From the NCBI GenBank assembly GCA_944548615.1, contig OX155961.1, positions 13,747,804 to 13,811,803 on the forward strand: a stretch of 64,000 nucleotides of DNA. The letters run 5' to 3'. Of this stretch, positions 25,711-37,339 are shown one piece after another. The notes under the pieces were generated by a model that was given only the letters and a program-made list of their open reading frames with translations, was not told where the DNA came from and did not search any database. The DNA comes from Micropterix aruncella. Its lineage: Eukaryota; Arthropoda; Insecta; Lepidoptera; Micropterigidae. Position numbers and translations under genes: made by a program. Positions within the stretch are counted from its first letter, which is position 1. Every line of letters starts with the position of its first letter.

Positions 25711-25881
25711 CTAACCTAATGCAAGGATGAACTGATGATTTTTAACAAGTTTGTTGATATCAGGTTCGAATTTACTCAAAAACAGCCGCAAGTCGCCGCG
25801 TTCGGTAACAAGCAAACGATTTCTCTTTTTAGTAAGCAGCGTTGCCACAGCACTAAATCCACGTTCACGGGCTATCCTACG
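25711..25881 (-). pseudogene. hAT transposase C-terminus (dimerisation region)
   Basis: The minus-strand frame reads RIARERGFSAVATLLTKKRN and then LLVTERGDLRLFLSKFEPDI followed by NKLVK, and stops at 25711-25713. The pattern 'ERGFS-x6-LTKxRNRL-x4-ERGDLRLFL-x4-PDINKL' is what I know from the C-terminal hAT region of ZBED5-like transposases. Only about 56 residues remain; the RNase H catalytic part and BED finger are gone, consistent with the short element. Confidence 0.8.
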
Positions 25882-26144
25882 AAAGTTATGTTAAATATTT
25901 TAAAGTTGTATACAATCAAACAGGGCAGATATATGAACTAAATAATCGATGCTGTGTAGTAGGTACCTAGGTTTATATTTCAGTGAATTTTAAAATATTA
26001 AGTAGCTGAAATTACAATTCAGCCATAGCCCCCCTAAACCACTTCAACACCCCCCATTTTTTCTGGGCCCCTTAACGCCCCCTTTAGGCCACCAGCGCCT
26101 ACAAGGGGGCGTTATCGCCTACTTTGAGAACCACTGCATTATAA

Positions 26145-27479
26145 TAATATATTTTTATCGCTATTCATATAGCTATCTAAATATTTATACATGTGCAATT
26201 ATACTTCGTCTATATGCTATAGACGTTAAAATATTAATAATAGCATAAATAATAATAATTTAAAGTTATATTATAAAACCTAAGTATATATGTATATTAA
26301 TAAAATATTTTTCAAAAAATTTTGCACGGCGTAAGTTATAATCGGCATAAGAACATGTTTTTCGAGGAATTATTTATCTAATTATAAGATCGTGCTGTTA
26401 GCTTACCTAATTATATAAATCAATAAAATTACCTAAACCTAATTACTTTTAAAAAATCACTAACCGATTGGCTGTTGGAGGTGGGTAGGGACGGTTTAGG
26501 GAATATGCTGACTGTTGTATTTTGAATGATAGTATTTAGTATTTAGTATTTAGTTTTTACCATGATAATTTTAAATGACTATTACAGGTATGTAAACGTT
26601 ATATCAATATGTAATTGATTTATATATGTATATTATTTCAGTTTTTATTTTTTATTTATTTTGGTTTTAATATTATTTTCGTATACATACTACATATATG
26701 GATATATATTTTATCTATAGGTGTATATGAGTACCTATCTATATTTGTATATGCGTAAATATTTATTGTTTCATATTTGTCGATTTAAAAATAAGTACTA
26801 ACATATAGTTTAAGTTGACAGTGCACACTTAATATCTAATAATTAAAAGTCTGCCTTAGAACAGGCCTAGGCCTAGTTAGGCGACTGTGTCAAACATTAA
26901 AAATAATGTCGCATCAATTTCTTGCTAACATCTTACTTACAAATATGACATTAATTGTTAACTAGATGTGTTACTAAAAATAAATAAATAAATTTCAAAA
27001 AAAAAAAAATTCTTTATAAAAAATAGTATTATGAAAATAGTCTTATGTACAATAGATTACAATGTTAAACTTATCATTCCTGACTATCTAAATGTGTTGC
27101 TTTTTTCTATTTGTTTTGACACTTTTTATTGTATTATGAGATTATTTTTGGATAAACTACCTAGTTGACTATTAATAGTGTTCATACAAGGCTACCTAAC
27201 ACGTGTTCATATAAACTTTACTTTCTCCAATCGTAGCTAGGTACTAGAAATTAGTTTTAATGATGTTTAATATTAATATAGTTAAAATCAAATTAATATT
27301 CTATTTCATTCAATTCGAGTCAATGAATTAAAAATTGAAGAATTGTAAAATATCATAACTAGCTTAAAATAATTAACTGTATATTCTGAATGAAATACTG
27401 ATACTGATACTGAAGGGTCTTAAAAGCAAAAAAAACAAATTCCTTATTTCAACCCCTCAAATGAATGGCGATTAGCTCG
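26145..27479. other. AT-rich spacer
   Basis: Strongly A+T with ATATGTATAT-like simple sequence near 26690-26770. No ORF or repeat match is recognised. Confidence 0.5.
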
Positions 27480-27667
27480 GGTTGCCTACGGAAAAATGTA
27501 TATAAATTTATATTTACACAGTCATTTACATTTACATAGAGCGGAGTTTACTATAGAGCTATACCATTACTATACAGCGGATTACTATAGAGCGGCGCAC
27601 ATTTACATTTATATTTACATTTATATAAATTTATATACATTTTGTATACATTTTGCCGTAGGCAACC
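27480..27667. mobile_element. 188-bp MITE with GGTTGCCTACGG termini
   Basis: The left end GGTTGCCTACGGAAAAATGT is mirrored at the right end by CCGTAGGCAACC. The inverted arms continue into ATTTACATTTATAT repeats. The ORF across it (27496-27768) is low-complexity and not supported. Confidence 0.75.
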
Positions 27668-28104
27668 ATAATTGGTCGCCTCACATTCGGGGGGTCAACC
27701 GCAGTAATAAGGACGCGAATCGAGAATCTCACTTTAGGTTACTGTCCTACTTTAGGGTAAAAGAATGAAACTATGGAACAAGTATATTTGAAAATAAATA
27801 TTGGAATGTCATTCTTCAATAATAATTCAATTGCTCCAAATCCATCTGAAAATCTGCTACTGACTACTCTGCAATATTTACAAAATAATCAAATCCAGGC
27901 GTAAAACTAATTCGCATTGCATTCAGCATCCTCTTCGTATCTGCCATTATAATTCCAGACAGTGCAGCGGCTGTAGATAAATAGTCACCGGCTTGCAAAT
28001 GTATTTAATTAATTGTTAACATTTTCGGTTTAGCGGTGATATTACAAAGGCTCTACGTGCGCCAGCACGATAATCTGGCAATTATTTTTCAGCTTTGGTC
28101 CAAA
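27668..28104. other. Spacer
   Basis: No gene or repeat is recognised between the MITE and the SINE fragment. Confidence 0.4.
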
Positions 28105-28270
28105 AATAATACATGGTGTGTGTTATGTTATTGCATTCGATCGACAGAATTGTAAATACAATTCTATTAATTATATCCCAACTGAAAATGATGACCCAGC
28201 CCGGAATCAAACCCGAAACCTTAGAATGTAAGATCAGGCGACCCTTCTATGCCAATGGCCAGTGTAATTT
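28105..28270 (-). repeat. tRNA-like SINE fragment, copy 1
   Basis: Read on the minus strand, 'ggtttcgggtttgattccgg' resembles the B-box/T-arm of a tRNA gene, with a degenerate A-box-like 'tggcatagaaggg' upstream. The tail 'ctgtcgatcgaatgcaataa' is shared with 59846-59985. This fits a tRNA-derived SINE, not a functional tRNA, because acceptor and anticodon stems do not form. Confidence 0.6.
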
Positions 28271-28343
28271 TCTAATCCTTTGGGTAATATGCTGAGAAAT
28301 ATCGATAAAAACGAGCCGTAACGGCTTTACGATATTCGGATTT

Positions 28344-28661
28344 TAACACGCTTTTATTAGGTCGACCTGTATGTAACTAACTATGTAATGGAATCTAAGG
28401 TAACTAATTTAACCATCTTCCAAGGATCGTAGCGTCATGAAAATTGGCAGCTGTATGTAGTTCTGATGACAATACAATAATATGGTACTGTCAAACTAAT
28501 CTGATGATGGAGTCGGAAGATATGAACTGGAACTTCATGATGGAACATCGTATCATAACTGTGTTTGGACTTGTTAGGAAAGTCTTGGAATTAACTTTGA
28601 CCACGATTAGGTTTCAAGGTCTGATGATGTGGTTTTTACGCGCATTTATAAAAGCGTGTTT
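28344..28661 (-). mobile_element. TAACACG-type MITE, copy 2
   Basis: It starts TAACACGCTTTTATTAGG and ends ATAAAAGCGTGTT. It is the reverse complement of the element at 25092-25497 but with a single copy of the internal 120-bp unit. The ORF 28444-28665 is fortuitous. Confidence 0.85.
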
Positions 28662-30245
28662 TTAGTGTTTTCTTTAAACTATTAATTTATTTTAAAATAT
28701 AATATTCGGGGAGTTAGTGATTTTTTTAGGTAGGTACCTACATATTTTATAGTCACCAAACATCGATAGCATTATTCAGTGACTAATTTTAAGTAGCTGA
28801 TATGTATTTTGTATGGGGTTTTCCGGTGGGTTGAGCTGGAAAAAGCTTTAGAAAATACAAATTTGCTGCACTTTTTTTAGCAGTTTGAGTTGATTTAAAT
28901 CGGTATTTAATTTTAGAATATTTTTATACGATTCAGATGTATTAGCTTAACGAAGCTATGTTTATTTGGTCATATTTTTCAATTCTTATGTTTTAAAAAA
29001 TAGAAAGTGTTAAGTATCTAATTGAAATTTGGATAGAAAATACATTAGGACTTTTTGTTTTTTCATATCATTCTACCCATGTATATCCATATACGTATAT
29101 ATTCATATATGTACATATTCATTCAGGTCTACCCAAAAATATCCGAAATTAAAATAGTTTTCGTTATACTGGGGTGCCCACTAGCAATGCCGCTATAACA
29201 GAACCCACGATTTTACGAGTTGTATATAAAATCCTTCTACTTAATTAAATCTGAGTTCGCAATCGGCCCGAATAAAGCGAGTCCTAGGCGCTCTTACTTA
29301 GAGCGGATGGCTCCAAAGATCTCTTAAAGAGATTAAATCGAATTTCAGGTGCGGAAATTGAATTTGGCTGGAAGTGGAGCGACACCAAGACACGATGCGG
29401 CGCCGCGCTGTGACAACTTCTACGGAAACTCCAACTAGCCAACAGTAGAATTCATTTCCGGTTGATTGTGTTTTATTTCCTGGCTATCCGTTCTCCGGCC
29501 AGAGCGATAGAGGATTTAGTCAGTTAAGCGCGAGGCGGTGAAACGGCTTACAGCTGGATGATTTATGCAGATTTGAGCAATATTAACTATACTACCCCGT
29601 ATTCAGATACAGATCAATTAAACAATTATAAAATAAAAGATTAACTACCTACATAATATATGAAAGAAATAAACGCGTTGGTAAACAACAAAGCTCAATT
29701 CCTACGCAATGTCTCACGAAATAATTAAAACAAATGAAAATAAATCAAAGTGAATGAAAATCTAATTTAACAATGCGATCGAAGACATTGAAATGCTAAG
29801 CGAGAAAAAATGAAGCTACATTGGCTTTGAAGCTACATTGGCTTTACCGGCGTTCAAAATTTTCAAAATTTGCAGCGTTCTAAATGTTATTTGGAAATGG
29901 AACACTTTTACTCTCGCGTTTTCAGCATACTTCTAATGCAATGTCACACGAAATAATTAACTATTGTTTTTTTATTAATTATTTGATCAATAAATCAATT
30001 ATTCTAAAACACGACTACTGGAATGCAAAGTTTTGTCAAAAATTTTAAGCAATCGGTGAAGAACTTTCCGAGATTAGCGGTTTAATGCAAACGGTCACCT
30101 ATATTTTTAATTATGTAGGTATATAGAGAGCCGTCTGTGTTGCGTGCGCGAAGCTCATAACGAAATTCGGCGTAGTGGTACTCGTGAATTCCAACAGAGA
30201 GCGCTACTTATTTTTTTTTTAAATAAAAGCACTTATTGTAGCTTA
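28662..30245. other. Spacer with a balanced-composition island
   Basis: Mostly AT-rich. 29260-29570 is closer to even base composition, has no match elsewhere in the window and no long ORF. It could be single-copy host DNA, for example regulatory, but nothing proves it. Confidence 0.35.
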
Positions 30246-30697
30246 ACTACACTCGCGGGATACAAACGTACGCCACGAGATCTATTTTACACTCTAATTC
30301 TGTAGTCGCGGGTGTCAGTGTTGCGCGTCCATGTAATCTCAGTGTCGCCAGAAAGTGTGTTTCTAAAATTAGGCCTACTTTTACGACTATTATTTCTAGT
30401 GCAAAAACATTTAAACATGATTAAAGGTTGTGTGAAAGTAGATATTTTCTTAGCTTAACTTACTTTATTTGAAAAAGTTAGTATTTCCGGTTGTCTTTGT
30501 TAAAATTTTATATAAGTTATGTTATGTTTTACAAATTGAAATAATATTAAAGACATTCGATTCTCAAATGGCGTTTTATTCCTATGCTAAAATAAGAAAT
30601 ATATATAATTTCTCATTTATATTAAAGTTTCCTAAAAAAGAAAAGGGGTACAAAACAACCCTAGTGGACATACGTCTGCCAAAACCGCGAGTGTAGT
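30246..30697. mobile_element. 452-bp MITE with ACTACACTCGCGG termini
   Basis: The left end ACTACACTCGCGGGATACAA and the right end (CCGCGAGTGTAGT) are inverted. Similarity continues inward ('acgtacgccac' versus 'gtggacatacgt'). The 75-codon ORF at 30469-30696 inside is AT-rich and not recognisable. Confidence 0.65.
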
Positions 30698-32059
30698 CTA
30701 GGGTTAAATATAAAAGTTAGATGTATGCTGTTGCAGACTTTTTCATAGATCTCTTTGAGGCCGACGTTTTCCTCTCACATAGTTTTTAAATATACCAAAC
30801 CATTTCGTCAGCACACCCCGATAAATCACCAGTACATTTTCTCCGACTTGATTTACAAATATCGTCATTTTGTATTGAAAACTAATATTTATCACAATAA
30901 AATATAGCCTATAGCACTACTCGATAATGTATCTTTCCATTAGTCAAAGAATTTTTGAAGTCGGAAGAGTAGTTTGTAGATTACCCCCTATATACAAACT
31001 TACAAACATTACCTCTATTAGTATTGACAAACGAATTTGTCATAGCTGTAATGTTGATTTGTTTATGAAATAAATAAATAATTCGCGCTAAAAATATCGC
31101 TTATACTTTTGTTTGGTTTCATTTTTGTTTACAAGTAAAAAATCGATATGCGTATCCATGTTTTTGCAAACTAACAGAGAAGATTTTATTGCCGCTCGAA
31201 TATCCGCGCGAGTGCGCAAAATATTTAAATTCTGATTTTTATTCTGTTTCCGGAAACGCGCCCCTTCCCAAAGGCACAGGCCCAGAGACACATTTGCTAT
31301 TCCTGCTTTTTCATGTTATTAGTTATTTATTACCTTACTTTGATATTATGTTTCATGTTTAGTTCCATCTAAATAGTAAGTCATTTTTAATTTGTTCATA
31401 ATAACATACCTATGTCATGTCGCATTTGCTGATTAAATAATATTAGCCGGGCTGTAGTTTAAAAAAGTTATAATACCTGTTCTGCCCGCTCTATACGTTG
31501 ATCAATGCTTTGGCCTCTTCCTATGTCTGTCTCGCTCTTTCCCATCATACTTTTTTCACACGTCACAGTGGGGCCGACTCGCTTCCACCGTGGCAAGTTG
31601 ATATTGCTTCATTGGTCGTAAAACGTTGATCTGGTTTTTTCTTTGTTGAGGGTTTCTTATTCCATTGAGCTATATACTATAAAGTAGAATAGAGCATTCT
31701 TAATGATATCTCTTAGGAGGCCCAAACATTGCTGAATAACGTGAGATAGTAAGGAAAAAAACGCAAAACATGCACGTTTGAATGTTAATAGTAATTTAAG
31801 TTTTATGATTTTATCGCAAATATTCTAAGCGTTGATATTGAATTATCCACGCTAGCGACACAGGCGCAATACGATAATAATTCGACCAATCAGAAAAAAA
31901 ATAATAGGAAGAAGAACCGAGTTACGTGCAGGGATAGCCAATTATTGGGCGAAACAACACACCGATTATCAATTTGATAAATAATGTATTTTGCATTAGC
32001 CATTATGGTTTAAACGAAAATACTCGCTTTCTTATAGATTGAGAGATTCTTGTACTATA
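30698..32059. other. Spacer
   Basis: AT-rich with a more balanced stretch at 31470-31640 ('gcctcttcctatgtctgtct'), which may be another repeat but has no second copy here. No gene is recognised. Confidence 0.35.
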
Positions 32060-32965
32060 ACAGTACTTTGAAGCTGTTATCAGCAACGGGCGAATCCGAC
32101 ACGTCAGGCTGTTAAAACGATATAGATCGTTCTTTCATCCGTGACCTGTGAGGCGATTACAGGGAGACTTAATAGTCCTAGGAGACGTACTATTATATTA
32201 AGTCTTTAAATATAATAGTACTTTGGAGCTGTCATCTGCAACGGGCGAACCCGACACCTCAGGCTGTTATAACGATATAGATCGTTCACTGCTATAATAG
32301 TACAAGTACTGTAATTGTACTGCTACTCAGTACTATAATAGTAGTTGAAGCTGTCATCTGGAACAGGCGAACGCGACACCTCAGGCTGTTATAACGATAT
32401 TGATCGTTCTTTCAGCCGTGAAGTGATTACATAGTGACTCAGGGACAACACAGTTTACAGGCTAGCTCCGCCAACACGCCCGTAAGAAGCCGACGCCTTA
32501 CCGCGAGGCCTTGTGAACGCAGCGGGCTAACCTCACGCCCTAACTACCAGATTTGGCAAGATTTCTCCGTCTCCCGGACTGGACACTGGTTGAGATCGCT
32601 TGCGCTGCCTCTACCTGACGTTAACGCTTATTTTGCGAACCGCGACGCTCTTTACCCGCCATGGTCACTCGGGATCGGGTGGCCGATGGATCGATTCAAG
32701 GGTTCAGGACGTCAGGTCGTCAACTAACCTCCGCTGCCATAGGAAACGTACGTCTCTAGACCTCTTTCGTTATTTGCCAGCTGGGCATTGAACACCTAGC
32801 AAACTGGATGGTTCACCAACTGCCCAGTTCCGCCCGGGGTATTCCTCCGAATTTGCGATCTTTTGATTCCAACCGGCTCTGACTACAGAATTACAGCCGT
32901 GACAGAAGCTCACAACGGCCCTGACAAGGTAAGCCCCTCTTCGAGGAGGCTACCAGATAGGAGTT
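32060..32965 (+). repeat. GC-rich family A, copy 3, with three tandem heads
   Basis: The head ('caacgggcgaa-cc', 'ctcaggctgtta', 'aacgatatagatcgttc') is present three times, at about 32075, 32230 and 32355, before a single body. The body follows the same order as copy 1. ORFs within are not conserved between copies and are left out. Confidence 0.7.
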
Positions 32966-33559
32966 GAACCTTGAGTTGGGCAGGCCAGATGGAATAGATT
33001 TTTGTGGAAACGTTCGACGAGGCCCCATCCGCATCAGGAGATGGAGGTCGAAGTCAAGGCAACCCTTGCCTGCCCGCTCCCAGACTGTTAAAAAGAAAGG
33101 TGACCCCCCCTCCCCCCACCCTGTCACGTGCGCTCCCTCGGCGAGGAGGAGATTGCCACGAGGACGGTGGCAGATCTGATGGAACTCATTAAGGAGATGC
33201 AAACCAACCCTTTAGAAGCCACAGCCATACTGTCGAGCTACCTGTAATAAGTAGATTTTTCTTCTGCCTCGGGAGCAATCGCTGAATAGCTTAGTAGTAG
33301 CGCTCTGAAACGTCCGCAGGGAGCGCAGCCTTGCGATGCCACATTCAGAAAGCCTAGCCAACGCGCCCGGCTCCGGCCCGTAAAGATCCGCAAAACGGCA
33401 AAATACCTAGTGGAAGACATCACGGGCCTTTAACAGGGCCCGTCGACTAAAATACAACTGACGGCAGTCACCGTTATCTTGTTGTTCTAGACGGACACTC
33501 TGCGATTGCGCAAACTTTCTCTCTGCCCATTCATATCGGTAGCGTATGGTTTCGTGCAG

Positions 33560-34245
33560 CTTGGGCCATAAGATCCAATTTGCTCATGATTCACCTCCTA
33601 TTCATAAGCCTCCTCATGTGGAAGGCTACGCCGAATCAGACGTCTCAGGCCTCACGGCTGTTGGATCGGTTTTTCCTGGTGGGATTGCCTCCGGGCGCTG
33701 CTGGACTGTTCATGCACCGTCCGGGACGCCAATCGGTTGTGCACTCTGACTAATTGCTAAAGGAATTTGGGGACTATTGAAATACACTCTCTCCTAAGCA
33801 GCGGGGCTGGACCTGTTGTCAACCACTTTTAAAATGACAATTAGGCTACGTGATCCTAAATTCAGAGCCGGGCAAAAGATGCCTTTGGTCCGCGATAAAT
33901 CCAAAATGAATCACCGCTGAACATACGGCAGGTAGAGGTCGCGCAAGAGACTTCGGACCCGTGACCAGTCGGGAGGTTGGAAGTAGCCTGATGGTTAGTT
34001 CCAAACGGAGATATCCTTCCAAAACTGGTAGTCAGGGGACGAGGCTGCCCGCTGTATACCTTTCCCGTTGGCTCGCCGTAGGGCGTTGGCCTCTGACGAG
34101 CATGTTGACATTGCTAGACAGTAGATTTGCATTGTCTCTAAGTCTTCTACGCTCATTCCACGGCTAAAAGAGCGATTGCATATCGTTATACCAGCCTGGG
34201 GTGACGGGTTCGCACGACGTTGTCGACACTGCCCCACTGCCAATT
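33560..34245 (-). repeat. GC-rich family A, copy 4 (inverted)
   Basis: Reverse complement of the family A head lies at about 34180-34240 ('gggtgacgggttcg') and the body runs leftward to about 33560. With copy 3 it forms a large inverted pair. 32966-33559 between them is also GC-rich and may belong to the same element, including an A/G- and C-rich stretch at 33090-33120. Confidence 0.65.
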
Positions 34246-34279
34246 CATATCACTGCGCCGTAAATAAAATACAAACGGA

Positions 34280-34545
34280 GCTGCCATGGAATTCACCGAC
34301 CGGAGTAGGGCCCATCATAATACTATTTTTTTGTACACTTCTGGGGGGTGAGCAGTGGATTCCGGACTTACGAACCGGCTGTGGTAGGTTTAGGACAGCT
34401 GTCTTGCCACATGTGAGCGTACACCTTACCACCCATTCACTCCCCCTTCGAAGCCATAGAATTTGAGATGCGGAAATCGCGGTTTTAGATAATTTTTCTA
34501 GAAAGGAGTTGATTATTTTCCTGGAGAGACCAAGATCTTTAAAAA
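34280..34545 (+). repeat. Repeat family C, copy 1
   Basis: The segment 'gctgccatggaattcacc' through 'gattattttcctggagagacc' is repeated at 35012-35270 in the same orientation, 735 bp further on. No function is recognised. Confidence 0.7.
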
Positions 34546-35011
34546 GGTTTATATAATAATAAAATTTAAGAATAGTCGTGACTGGCCCATAATTTCTATT
34601 TCTTGTCAGGTAGTAATACCAAATACATTCCCTTTTAACAAATTACTCTGTCACCTAAAAGGATCCGTATCCCTTCCCAAAATGGAGTGAGTGCCAGCTA
34701 TTCCAGGAAAAACTCATTATCCTCTAAGCGAAAAAATTATAACGAAATTAAAGCGAGCCATTAGACCATTTTTATATTTCCACCCCTTTTCCTTAGGCTG
34801 CTCATTTATAAAGCAAAATGTAAACAAGGATCCTTTCAAAAAGGTTACACCGTTAAATCACTTTTTACGCCTCATTTACGCCTTATGGCGTGGCCGTAAC
34901 CTGTTTTTTATGGTGTATAAATGTTGCCTTTCGAGAAACTGAAGTAAGTGTAATCTGTGTAAACTGAATATAAAGTAATTTGAGTGGATACACTTTCAGG
35001 GTAAGAACGCA

Positions 35012-35270
35012 ATATAGCTGCCATGGAATTCACCAACAGTAGTCGAGCCCTTCATAATATTATTATTACACGTCTGGGGGCGCGACTAACGAGACTAGAT
35101 TTAGTAGGATTAGGACAGATGTCTTGTCGCATGCAAGCACCACCTTATCACCTGTTCACTTCCCTTTCAAAGCCATAAAATTTGCCAAGCGGTAATCACT
35201 GTGTTATTTATTTTTTTCGAGATGGAATCGATTATTTTCCTAAAGAGACCAAAATTTTAAAATAGATGAA
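35012..35270 (+). repeat. Repeat family C, copy 2
   Basis: A diverged direct copy of 34280-34545. The 465 bp between the copies, and 35271-35615 after it, hold nothing I recognise. Confidence 0.7.
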
Positions 35271-35616
35271 ACAGAGATTTGGTTGGCAGGCCACGAACGC
35301 TCTCATCCTCCGCGTGAAGGTGAACAGTGAAGCCTTATTGGGTGACGGTATTTGCAAAACCATTGTATTTATCAGTTTGTACTCGAGGTCTTTAAGGATA
35401 TTAAAATTTGATTCCCATGGAAATGTTAGTTCTACAATAAGTTTCATCTTCCGAGATGCTCGTCGGGATAAGATGCCATCTTCCGCGAGTAAAGGGCTAT
35501 ATCCGGACGGAGGGCTGTGTATCCGATACTTTCAGGAAAATGCTACTGCTTAGAGATCGAATTCATCTCCAGAAACTATTTATTTAATTTATTTTTTGTT
35601 TAAAAACAACATATTT

Positions 35617-35619
<3 letters not shown>

Positions 35620-35677
<58 letters not shown>
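35620..35677. repeat. (TA)n microsatellite
   Basis: An uninterrupted TA run of about 58 bp, followed by AT-rich sequence up to the long-armed element. Confidence 0.95.
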
Positions 35678-35682
<5 letters not shown>

Positions 35683-35786
35683 CGAATTTAATATTTGATA
35701 TGTAGATTACAATATTAAATATAACATTCCTAACCATTTAAATGTGTTGATTTCTTTCTTATTTGTTTTAATATTTATCATTATAT

Positions 35787-36529
35787 TGGGCTCGATTGTG
35801 CTTCTTCGTGAACTAAAATCGGAAATTGGTCCGTGTGAACGAGACAGGGCAATATAGCTGGGGATTTAGTGCGATGTACCCTGCATTTTGTGATTAAAGG
35901 CTCATACTAGGCACAATTGTTCCATAGGTGGTGCTGAGTGGATTTAGACCGGGAGCCATCGGCGACCACCCCGGGGGTGGCGGGGGGAGGGGGTGGAAAT
36001 TTGATTCCGCCGCGCGTCACTTTGAGCCCTATATCTCTCAGACTATAGGTACCAGGGAAAGTAGGATATCATTTTCGGATAATTTAGTAATGACTAATTC
36101 ATTTTGGGAAGAAAAAAAATACCTATCCATAGAAAAAATATAAAATAATTGGTAAAATCCAAAAATCGTTGACATCTTTTTTTTACTTATACGAAGTTTA
36201 CTTTTTAACCATAAGAGGTATCGGTATGCAAAAAATATATTCTGAAAGCCAGACTTATCTTAATTACAGACATATACTTTTTATTGGACTGGTATCGCAA
36301 AATATGAGTGAAAAAAATATAATTCATCGCACGGCAGACCGGCGTATTACGTTCGTTAGGTAGAGACGGGCGTCGATCCAAGTTAGATAAGTACTTATCG
36401 GATTATTTAGTTTCTGCGATAGGCCAGTGAGTTAAAAACAATAAGTAAAGTCGTTATTATTATTATTATAACTATATTATTATTGTTTTTTCAAAATAAT
36501 TCATCATTCACACACCGTACCTAACTGAT
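35787..36529 (+). repeat. Left inverted arm
   Basis: It contains a G-rich tract (35973-35996) with four or more G-runs and a 71-codon ORF (35928-36143) whose mirror image in the right arm is also open. It matches the right arm until 'caccgtacctaactga'. Confidence 0.8.
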
Positions 36530-37339
36530 ATTTGTGCTTACATACCTTAAATACCTAAGTATTAATTTGTCTGCAATCCCTACCACTTAGTAGTATATGA
36601 TACAAGAACATACCTACCCATACTTACTTAATTGCTAGAAGAAACTAAAAAGGCTATTTATTTGAATGCCCCTTTTTTAAATTTCTCATTTCATTTTAGG
36701 TGAAACAGCTGCTACACCCTCGATCTTCGTGGCCCTATAACTAAAAAAATTATGGGCTAGACTTTACAAATTTTATACCAATTGAAATGATGAATTTGTA
36801 CTTTTAGCTTTTAAATATATGATTAACTTTAATCTTATTATTTAACACTTTACTGACTATTTTGTATATTACTACCTACTATCAAAAACTTTTAGTACGT
36901 TTTCGAACCTACTCGAATTATTGACTATTTCAATTATTAGGCGTCTATGTTGATTATTTAACTTTTTACTGACTATTTTAGTTAGTATGATGAGTAACTC
37001 TTAGTAGGTACCCATTCAAATTATTAACTCTTTTAATAAATAAGCGTTCATTTTGTTTTGTAATAAGATTTTACAATAAATAGCTTTTAGTAGGTTCCAA
37101 AGTTTCTGAGATACTATATTTCTAATCTAATAGCTAAATTCTTAACAACCTCAATATGTATGTTAAGTAAAGATTAGAGAAGTAATTAGACTACCTAATA
37201 CAAATATTTTTCCTCGTTCAAGAGAGATTTTTAGCCACCAATTGGACACGACGTAAATGTTATGTATGTTATAGACTTAATATATCCTATCTATACTTTT
37301 TTAATATAAAACAAACATTATAGTTTTTACCTTAGGTAG

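Larger units (their letters stand above)
25023..26136 (-). mobile_element. hAT transposon, 1114 bp, internally deleted
   Basis: Termini are CAGTGGTTCACAAACTTC on the left and, inverted at the right end, CAGTGGTTCTCAAAGTAG. Flanks are CATTATAA at 25015-25022 and CATTATAA at 26137-26144, a perfect 8-bp duplication, diagnostic of hAT. The CAGTGGTTCTCAA start is typical of the Charlie-like group. A remnant of the transposase C-terminus lies on the minus strand, and a 406-bp MITE (25092-25497) is nested in the left part. Confidence 0.9.

Noticed and set aside
28190..28260. A functional tRNA gene
   Set aside because: A B-box-like stretch is present, but acceptor and anticodon stems cannot be formed; a SINE fits better.
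32434..34466. A dozen ORFs of 60-103 codons on both strands
   Set aside because: Stop codons are rarer because of G+C content; frames are not conserved between copies 3 and 4 of family A and resemble no protein.
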